From Salvelinus alpinus (taxonomy: Eukaryota > Chordata > Actinopteri > Salmoniformes > Salmonidae), in contig NC_092091.1 in the NCBI RefSeq assembly GCF_045679555.1, forward strand, positions 70,260,517-70,324,516: a stretch of DNA of 64,000 nucleotides, written 5' to 3'. A program made the position numbers and the translations under genes. Of this stretch, positions 55,561 through 64,000 are shown in pieces. The notes under the pieces are model-generated. The model saw nothing but the letters and a program-made list of their open reading frames with translations. It was not told where the DNA came from and did no database searches. Each line of letters starts with the position of its first letter. The first letter of the stretch is position 1.

Positions 55561-56338
55561 ATAAAGGGAAATCGCACTGTGGGTTCAGTCAGAATGTTAT
55601 CGCTGTATCAGAAGTGTTAACGGTTAAACCAACACACACCTCCACATGGTGTCCCTCTCACGGACTAAGAAAACTTGTTGATGTTATTACCTTTGTACTT
55701 GTTAATGGATGTTAAGAAATACAGGATCTTTCTGACGGATTAATTTCTGGTGCCATATGACTAACGACGACACGGACTGCTGGTGAAAATGAGCTCTCCT
55801 GCTAAATGATGTGACACTAAAATATTCATTAACAGTAAACAAGTGTCAGAATAATATGAGAGAACAATAGGTGTGACTCTCGTTTACAATTAAAAGCTAA
55901 TCATTTTCCATCTCCAGTCTTGTGGTATTTGCCTCATCTCATTTTGGTTGAATCCCTGTCTACGTCATGTATTAATTAAAAAATAAATGCATAAAAAGAT
56001 GAAGTTATACTCTCATTTCCTGCTTGTTTTAAGTCACCTTTATCATCCTGACCCGAACCAAACTGGTTCCAACAATGTAACCAGGCCATCTCAGTACAGC
56101 CTGGCTCGGTTTGGCCCAGTACACAGCAAAAGTGTTGGGCCCCTAACACCATGGGTGTTTCAAATTCTGACATAAATGACCACTTTATTAGTGCTGATGC
56201 TGTTACACTTACACAGTGTTAGGGATTTACACATGTAGTGTTACATTATTTTTGGGGATGTTGTTTTAACACTGTACGGTGTATTTCCCAGGGTGCTTTT
56301 CGAGTGAATTGTTCATTTTAAACATATTAATAAATATA
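55561..56338. other. Intergenic DNA with a duplicated segment
   Basis: No gene. The stretch 55886-55966 recurs in diverged form at 61411-61495. Confidence 0.5.
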
Positions 56339-57258
56339 TAAACTCAGCAAAAAAAGAAACATCCTTTTTCAGGACTCTGTCTTTAAAAGATAATTGGTAA
56401 AAATCCAAATAACCTCACAGATCTTCATTGTAAAGGGTTTAAACACCGTTTCCCATGATTGTTCTATGAACCACAAACAATTAATGAACATGCACCTGTG
56501 GAACAGTCGTTAAGACACTAACAGCTTACAGACGGTAGGCAATTAAGGTCACTGTTATGAAAACTTAGAACACTAAAGAGGCCTTTCTACTGACTCTGAA
56601 AAACACCAAAAGAAAGATGCCCAGGGTCCCTGCTCATCTGTGTGAACGTGCCTTAGGCATGCTGCAAGGAGGCATGAGGACTGCAGATGTGGCCAGGGCA
56701 ATAAATTGCAATGTCCGTACTATGAGTCACCTAAGACAGTGCTACAGGGTGACAGGACGGACAGCTGATCGTCCTCGCAGTGGCAGACCACGTGTAACAA
56801 CACCTGCACAGGATCGGTACATCCGAACATCACACCTGCGGGACAGGTACAGGATAGCAACAACAACTGCCCGAGTTACACCAGGAACACACAATCACTC
56901 CATCAGTGCTCAGACTGTCCGCAATAGGCTGAGAGAAGCTGGACTGAGGGCTCGTAGGCCTGCTGTAAGGCTGGTCCTCACCAGACATCACCGGCAACAA
57001 CGGGCATAAACCCACCATCGCTGGACCAGACAGGACTGACAAAAAGTGCTCTTCACTGACGAGTCGCGGTTTTGTCTCACCAAGGGTGATGGTCGGATTC
57101 GCGTTTATCGTCGAAGGAATGAGCGTTACACCGAGGCCTGTACTCTGGAGCAGGATCGATTTGGAGGTGGAGGGTCTGTCATGGTCTGGGGCAGTGTGTC
57201 ACAGCATCATCGGACTGAGCTTGTTGTCATTGAACTGAACAAGAGTTCAGTTCACGTT
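56339..57258 (+). mobile_element. Tc1-like transposon, 3'-truncated
   Basis: It starts at AACTCAGCAAAAAAAGAAAC, a Tc1 terminus I recognise from fish. It holds the N-terminal two-thirds of a transposase and stops near 57258 without a right terminus. Family size is about 1.6 kb, so about 40 percent is missing. Confidence 0.78.
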
Positions 57259-57279
57259 ACAGGGATGACCTTAAAATGA
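56617..57279 (+). pseudogene. Tc1-like transposase, truncated and frameshifted
   Basis: 56617-57006 encodes the paired helix-turn-helix domain (ERALGMLQGGMRTADVARAI, then a GRPRVTTPAQD linker with GRPR AT-hook-like motif, then a second HTH). A stop lies at 57007. From 57046 the catalytic domain begins with LFTDESRFCL (first Asp) and GGGSVMVWG, but it ends before the second Asp and the final Glu. It cannot be active. Confidence 0.85.
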
Positions 57280-58258
57280 GGAACAATGATGTTGAAAATT
57301 TGGAGAAATGTTGTCTTTATTCACATAAAAAAATCTGATGCATAGAAATGTCCATGTGATCTATATTAAAGGGCACTTCATTTAATATAACAGGCTTTTA
57401 AAATTGAATCCACAATATCTTCTTAAAATTCCAAAGGCGAGGCTAAGTCTACTCTATTCCTGGAACGGCCCTCCTAAGACCTATGCTTGTGTTAGCAGAA
57501 AGCACAAGCATGTCATAATGACCCGTCTCCACACTCTCACCTACAGTATGTATAACATTCCAGTTTCCAGTAAGGTTTCAAAGATTTTCCAAAGAAAGAG
57601 AGGCATTACATGAACGCCAGCTCCAAAAATCAGGTGCTTGGAATTTGATTGATGAGAAAAGAAATGTATTCCTGCACAGTCATGTTTGTGAAGGCAGCAT
57701 GTCCCTCAACATTTTATCAAGGAAGCAATAGTTTGTTTGTAGGGTTGTAACAATATCTTCTTCACCAGGAGCCTAATCAGACCCATGTTATTTGTATATT
57801 AACAAAGCCTAGTACATTCCATAAGGTAATTGACAATGGTCAATAAAGTATTAGGCTATGAGTTATAGTTGACTATAAAAAAATGGTCTGAAAGTTAAAT
57901 CAAAGGCATTTAATAACATTGTAAAATGAATTAATTCCATTATACAATGCAAAAGCATACGTTTAAATGAATGATCATTTAGAGAGAGAAAACCTCAGGA
58001 CAGCATCAAAAAGAGATATGAGAACCTTTTTAAACCATTTGTTCTTCTGGTATTCAAACTATGAGTTGTTGACCAATAGAATCCTGTAAAAGTGAACTTC
58101 CAATCAGATCACCAGACCTACAGGATGTGATCACAACACTTCTACTCCCCAGAGGTGGGAACAATACAGATGAGGCAGAATTCCTCAGAAAGACATGTTT
58201 GTGTAATGATTGTATTCCTCAGAAGAGTTTCATGCCAATACCTGACACTCCCAAACCT
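57259..58258. other. Intergenic DNA, no gene; contains repeat R copy 1
   Basis: The stretch 57471-57538 recurs at 63801-63868 with about two differences. The rest is AT-rich and not recognised. Confidence 0.5.
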
Positions 58259-58259
58259 A

Positions 58260-59742
58260 CAGTAACAGTCAATAGTTTGGACACACCTACTCATTGCAGT
58301 TTTTCTTTATTTTTACTATTTTCTACATTGTAGAATAATAGTGAAGATATCAAAACTATGAAAAAACACATATGGAATCATGTAGAAACCAAAAAGGTGT
58401 TAAGCAAATCAAAATATATTTTATATTTCAGATTCTTCAAAGTAGCCACCATTTGCCTTGATGACAGCTTTGCACACACTTTTTGCATTCTCTCAACCAG
58501 CTTCATGAAGTAGTCACCTGGAATGCATTTCAATTAACAGATGTGCTTTGTTAAAAGTTAATTTGTGGAATGTCTTTCCTTCTTAATGCATTTGAGCCAA
58601 AGAGTTATGTTGTGACGAGGTATGGGTGGTATACAGAAGATAGCCCTATTTGGTAAAAGACCAAGTCCATATTATGGCAAGAACAGCTCAAATAAGCAAA
58701 GATAAATGACAGTCCATCATTACTTTCAGACATGAATGTCAGTCAATCCAGAAAATTTCAATAACAGTGGATAAATTCATTAGAGTTAACTGCACCTCAG
58801 ATTGCAGCCCAAATAAATGCTTCACAGAGTTCACAGAATAACAGACACATCTCAACATCAACTGTTCAGAGGAGACTGCGTGAATCAGGCATTCATGGTC
58901 GAATTGCAGCAAAGAAACCACTACTAAAGGACACCAATAATAAGAAGAGACTTGCTTGGGCCAAGAAACCCGAGCAATGGACATTAGACCGGTGGAAATC
59001 TGACCTTTGGTCTAATGAGTCCAAATTTGAGATTTTTGGTTCCAACCGCTGTGTCTATGTGAGATGCAGAGTAGGTGAACGGATGATCTCCGCATGTGTG
59101 GGTCCCACCGTGAAGCATGGAGGAGGAGGTGTGATGGTGTGGGGGTCCTTTGCTGCTGACACTGTCTGTGATTTATTTAGAATTCAAGGCACACTTAACC
59201 AGCATGGCTACCACAGCATTCTGCAGCGATACCTCATCCCGCCTGGTTTGCACTTAGTGGGACTATCATTTGTTCTTGAACAGGTCAATCACCCAACACA
59301 CCTCCAGGCTCTGTAAGGGCTATTTGACCAAGAAGGAGAGTAATGGAGTGCAGCATCAGATGACCTGGCCTCCACAATCACCCGACCTCAACCCAATTGA
59401 GAAGGTTTGGGATGAGTTGGACCGCAGAGTGAAGGAAAAGTTGCCAGCAAGTGCTCAGCATATGTGGGAACTCCTTCAAGACTGTTGGGAAAGCATTTCA
59501 GGTGAAGCTGGTTGAGAGAATGCCAAGAGTGTGCAAAGCTACCATCAAGGCAAAGGGTAGCTACTTTGTAGAATCTCAAATATAACATATTTTGATTTGT
59601 TTAACTCTTTTTTTGGTTACTACATGATTCCAAATGTGTTATTTCGTGTTGATGTCTTCACTATTATTCTACAATGTATAAAATAGTAAAAATAAAGAAA
59701 AACCCTGGAATGAGTAGGTGTGTCAACTTTTGACTGGTACTG
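58260..59742 (+). mobile_element. Tc1-like transposon, full length, long inverted arms
   Basis: It is flanked by TA (58258-58259 and 59743-59744). The left end reads CAGTAACAGTCAATAGTTTGG and the right end is its approximate complement. The arms extend about 200 bases: CTTGATGACAGCTTTGCACAC at 58458 mirrors GTGTGCAAAGCTACCATCAAG at 59529. Same family as 9371-16049 and the deletion derivative at 38729. Confidence 0.88.
58770..59515 (+). pseudogene. Tc1-like transposase lacking two catalytic aspartates
   Basis: The catalytic region reads [11 protein letters not shown] where SDES is expected (about 59016). QVNHPTH stands where QDNDPTH is expected (about 59282), so both catalytic Asp positions are changed (to Asn and Val). 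The Glu motif SPDLNPIEKVWDELDRRVKEK is intact (59380-59440). Frame changes occur between these blocks. It is inactive. Confidence 0.8.
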
Positions 59743-59744
59743 TA

Positions 59745-62245
59745 TTTTAAAGAATAAGGGATTGTTAACTTGCTTCTGTTAGCGAGTTTTGCAATGTTAT
59801 ATCCACTTCTATTGAAACCTATTTTAACAGAAATATGATTCAAATCACACTCTTTTCTACAGGAAACATTGGAAGCTGTTTTGAGAGGACAAATAGTTAC
59901 ATATAAAAAAAACTAATCGGAACTACTCAAATTAACAGATTTTTTTCTTGGAATAGATCATCAATACTCTGTGAATCCCACTCCAGCATTTTACAAGAAA
60001 CGACTGAATCTACACACTAAATTTGATTGGATGTCCACCAAAAATAGCTGAACATATGCTTATGCAATGTGGTGCGCAATATGACTTTCTTACGCGCACC
60101 TTTCCTACGCACTTCTCAGTTGTTGGTATTCAAACTTACCTTGTGCAGTTGCGTAAAGTGCTTTGCAGGCGTGGTTCGCTTGCAGACTCTGAATAAATGT
60201 AATTTAACTGCTGAAAACCATCCCACTTGCTGGCCAACAGAGTTTCTCATGGAGTTTTCATTCAATTAGGTTTTCCGTACATTTATCTTAAGTAATCCCT
60301 TTAAATACGGTATACATTTTTAGTTCGAATTTTGTCGACAGACTCGATAGAAAATATCGAGAGAACGGGTTCAAAATATTAGGGATCGATGAAAGAAAAC
60401 CATCTATGCATATTCCGTTTCAGCACCATTTGGTAGTTTAAAAAATACTCTGATCTTGTAGATTATTTAGTGTTAGGAAAGTATTAATGAATCATAAAAA
60501 ACAGGTTTGGAGAGCCTTTAGGAAAGAAAGAAAACGCTGGTTTGATTCATTCTGAAAACTGCCATATTCAGTTCTTCAACCCATGGTAATGTTGCAAAAT
60601 GATTGTACATAGAATTATAATAGGGAGAATAGTGTACAATAGTAGGCTATACCCTTGTCTGTTGCCTGCACTAACCATTGCCTGCACTAAGCATTGTTAC
60701 TAGTGATACTCAGCAACAACCACATGGTTGTGACTGCGTTTACAGAGGAAACAAATGAAGGTTAACAAAACAATGTATTAAATGGATTGGTAACGTAGGC
60801 TATACCACCTGAAGGTAACTAAGAGTAAATAGGCAGCTGAATATGTGTCGTTATTAGTCCTACTGACGGCCGGTATTGATAGTGGCTAATATCATTTGAG
60901 CTATATCATAGCTGTATTATATGAGCTATATTATAGCAGTATCATATTAGCTTTTCAGGCACTATGAGATCTGGCATTCGACTGCAATGTAGTTGACCTG
61001 GAACCCTGTATTCCTAGGCAGTGTCTGTCTAGTCTAGTGGAACTTCCCTCCATGGTCTCTATGCTTGATTTGATTTGATTGGTCTCTAGGTGAATTGATG
61101 AAACCAGACTAAAACAATGAGAGACATCCAGTTCAATGGAACCAACTCAGTCATTGTGTTTAAAATGTATGACAAGCCAACCCAATAAAGGCTTTTTAAT
61201 TTTAAACAAAACTATACTGGTTATTGTTCATGGCTTTGAGTCTGAAATGTATTAGGTAAACATTTTCACACCCATTGTCTTACCTATATTTTCCTGAAAA
61301 CACCACTACACCTTATCTTTCCTCTCTTACTGTGTTTTCTACAAACCTTCCCGAGAGACGATGAAACATTTTAGTAAATTGGAAGAGAAAAATAGACCCA
61401 ACTCTCCCTTACAATTAAAAGCTAATATATTTCTCTCAGGTCTTGTGATTTTTGCCTCCAACTTGTCTCATGTTGGTTGAATTGCTGTCTACCTCCCTCA
61501 AAGAAAATTATGAGCTTAGATAAATTCTAGACGTTTTTGTTAGATGTATTTGTTACGCCACTCGCATTCCTGCTCTAAAGCCACCGTATGTCCTGTATTT
61601 TAATATCAAATAACTTATGTTCACTCACTCACTCTCTCTAGTATTTTGAGCATCCCTTTGAAATCTTGCTCTTCCAAATATTATCCAATATTATATTCTT
61701 GCTTGACCAAATGTCCAGTTCTTCTCTGAGGTCAGAGGGAAGAAAGAGAGACATTTGGTGAACACCAGCTCCAAAAAACATCCCCATGGACACAGACGTC
61801 AGTTCAACGTTTATTTTTCATTTACATTTTATTGAGTTGTGAGAATTCAACATGAAATCCCACAAAATGTGAACCTTGTAATTGGATTTAGGTTAAAAGT
61901 TGAGTGAGAAAAGACAAAATCCAAATGTTCCTTTACGTTGATAATATTTTAGTCCTTTTCAACATAGAAATGCTTTCATATAAGTTCTAGGAATGGATAC
62001 AAAGATTTTACACACATTGACATGGAGATATTTTTGACACAAAGGATGCCTGGAACCAACTCAGTGGCATTAAAATGTAAAATTATGACATGCCAACCCA
62101 ATCAAGGCTCTTTGGTATTAAACACAAAACTATACTTGTTATTGTTCAATTGTTCAATTTTTAAGCTAGAGCGTCACTTGAAGGTTGTTGTGATCTGAAT
62201 GGTTTAGTGGAAGTTTGACACACCTGAAATGAGAAATAGTCAGTT
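59745..62245. other. Intergenic DNA with internal duplications, no gene
   Basis: 2.5 kb without a supported exon. 61138-61230 recurs at 62052-62149 (both contain GGAACCAACTCAGT, GCCAACCCAAT and AAACTATACT in the same order). 61411-61495 matches 55886-55966. 61655-61785 resembles 63868-63975. Confidence 0.55.
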
Positions 62246-62400
62246 TGTCGCGACTTCCGCCGAAGTCGGTGCCTCTCCTTGTTCGGGCGGCGCTCGGCGC
62301 CGTCCCTCTCTTTTAGTCATATTGAGAACCAGATCTCCCCTTCTTTCCTTATCCACTCCCATTCTTTTTAAATCTGATTTCACCTGTTTTCTGGAACCCA
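62246..62400 (+). mobile_element. Gypsy LTR 5' fragment
   Basis: Starting GTCGCGACTTCCGCCGAAGT, it resembles the first about 150 bases of the LTR at 34630 (shared CTTCCGCCGAAGTCGG, CTCCTTGTTCGGG). It diverges after that. No internal sequence follows. Confidence 0.65.
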
Positions 62401-62904
62401 TCTAACTTGTGCCAACATGCCTCCCAGATGATTTCAACACAATGTATCACCTATCATGTCCTGTTGTTGTAGTGTTAAAAAAAACTGTTGGCCCAGATTA
62501 CAATACACATGCTACTATATTAACAACGTTATCAGATCAAGACAGTACAATCACTATTAGATCACATTTAAGTGTCTACATTTGGTATTAAAATATGTCT
62601 CTTCAGATCATAATGCGTCCTTTATGTTTCTAGACAACACCAGGGTCGTATACGAACCAAGCGGAATTTGTCCAATAAGAAATGCGTGTTTTTCGTTTTC
62701 CGTTGTGAAACATTTTGCTAATGAATATGTCCCCGATTTGGTCCAATGTGGCCATGATCCATGCACCACATGTTCCTATCACATGTTGCATGTTTATGCA
62801 AGTTGTAAATGGGGGATTACCCAGCTAACAATTATAGGGAGAGAGAACATTTTTGTAATGTTCCCCTGATGTTTGAATGCCCAGTTTCCCGTTAGTCCTG
62901 GGAA
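62401..62904. other. Intergenic DNA, no gene
   Basis: AT-rich; no motif recognised in either strand. Confidence 0.35.
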
Positions 62905-63760
62905 CATTCTAGTGCCGTGAAAAAGTATTTGCCCTAATTTTCTCAACTTTTGCATATTTTTGATGCTGAATGTTATCAGATCTTCAACCAAAACCTAATA
63001 TTAGATAAAGGGAACCTCAGTGAACAAATAACACAACAATTACATACTTATTTTATTTATTTCATAAACAAAGTTATGCAACACCCAATGCCCCTGTGTG
63101 AACAAGTAATTGCCCCCTTATACTTAATAACTGGTTGTGCCACCTTTAACTACAATGACTCCAACCAAACACTTCCTGTAGTCGTCGATCAGTCTTTCTC
63201 ATTGCTTTGGAGGAATTTTGGCCCACACTTCCATGCAGAACTGCTCAGCAACATTTATGGGATTTCAAGCATGAACTGCTCGTTTCAAGTCCTGCCACAA
63301 CATCTCAGTTGGGATTAGGTCTGGACTTTGACTAGGCCATTCCAACACTTCAAATTATTTGTTGATTGTTAGGCATTTCACGTAGACTTGATTGTGTGTT
63401 TTCATTGTCTTGCTGCATGACCCAGCTGTGCTTCAGCTTTAGCTCACAGACGGATGGCTTGACATTCTCCTGTAAAATTATCTGATACAGAGCAGAATTC
63501 ATGGTTCCTTCTATTAAGGTCAAGTCGTCCTGGTCCTGAGGCAGCAAGCATCCCCAAACCATCACACTACCACCACCATGCTTGACCGTTTGTATGAGGT
63601 TCTTCATGTGAAATGCTGTGTTTGGTTTTCGCCAGGCATAATGGGACCCATGTTGTGAAAAAAGTTATACTTTTGACTAATATGTCCATAGAACATTGTT
63701 CCAATAGTCTTGATGATCATCCAGGTGCTTCCAGGTGCTTTTTGGAAAATGTATTTTCAT
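62905..63760 (-). mobile_element. Tc1-like transposon remnant, minus strand
   Basis: The plus-strand start TAGTGCCGTGAAAAAGTATTTG is a Tc1-like terminus. On the minus strand, 63607-63350 encodes a transposase fragment with TVKHGGGSVMVWGC and WVMQQDNENTQSS (second catalytic Asp), as in other Tc1-like enzymes. Much of the reading frame is broken, and the opposite terminus is not seen. Confidence 0.7.
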
Positions 63761-63796
63761 TTTTGGATGACATGGGCCCCATTAAGTAGTATGAAA

Positions 63797-63990
63797 ACCC
63801 CTCCTAAGACCTATGCTTGTGTTAGCAGAAAGCACAAGCATTTCAAAATGACCCGTCTCCACACTCTCTTTGAGATCTTGCCTATCCAAAGCCTATCCAC
63901 TAAATTTTCCCCTTGAGGCCAGAGGGAGCCAGACAAAAGAGAGGCATTCGATAAACACCAACTCTGAAAAACATTGGTATTGAATCCAAT
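63797..63990 (+). repeat. Repeat R, copy 3, at the right edge
   Basis: 63801-63868 matches 57471-57538, and 63868-63975 resembles 61655-61785. Non-coding as far as can be seen. It continues to the end of the window. Confidence 0.65.
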
Positions 63991-64000
63991 GCTGAATATT

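Noticed and set aside
1..64000. A new multigene defence, toxin or biosynthetic system
   Set aside because: Apart from the two lipoxygenases, every coding stretch with recognisable motifs belongs to a transposable element. Nothing supports a novel gene system.

Overview
This window looks like teleost nuclear DNA, most likely from a salmonid. I see no operons and no prokaryotic signals. The coding sequence is split by GT/AG introns. Most of the rest is transposable elements of types I recognise as common in salmon and trout: Tc1-like transposons with TA target duplications, a TTAA-flanked non-autonomous family, a SmaI-like tRNA SINE, CR1/L2/Rex-type LINEs, Ty3/Gypsy solo LTRs, and foldback and minisatellite DNA. 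The salmonid call is inference from remembered repeat families, not from a search.

The only host genes I can support are two tandem lipoxygenase (LOX) genes on the plus strand. The upstream gene is represented by its last five coding exons (4129-5744); its 5' exons lie off the left edge or are lost. The downstream gene (36120-55298) is complete as reconstructed: 14 coding exons join in one frame to a 670-residue protein with an N-terminal PLAT domain and the LOX catalytic domain, with iron ligands at His367, His372, His547, Asn551 and the C-terminal Ile670. The five exons shared by both genes have identical lengths (170, 122, 101, 171, 180 nt), so they are tandem duplicates. They belong to the ALOX15B/ALOX12B/ALOXE3-like group.

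Layout: 1-4128 is repeat-filled DNA upstream of the first LOX exon seen (Tc1 end, tyrosine-recombinase retroelement, solo LTR). 4129-6500 is the LOX-1 3' half and 3' UTR. 7000-16050 holds Tc1 elements, one split by a 5 kb L2-like LINE. 16289-21445 holds a perfect 624-bp direct repeat and a 32-bp minisatellite. 21996-27990 holds a Tc1-like element, a TTAA element, a satellite with higher-order structure and a tRNA-like insertion with a 6-bp target duplication. 29200-35000 holds LINE and Gypsy remnants. 35500-55540 is LOX-2, whose 11 kb intron 6 is a stack of nested transposons. 55540-64000 holds more Tc1-like copies and short duplicated segments.

The lipoxygenases would oxygenate polyunsaturated fatty acids or isomerise the hydroperoxides. 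All transposon reading frames I checked are disrupted, so I see no active mobile element. I found no convincing new multigene system. The most unusual items are the C-terminal leucine of LOX-1, the perfect 624-bp repeat, and insertions whose target-site duplications can be read directly.
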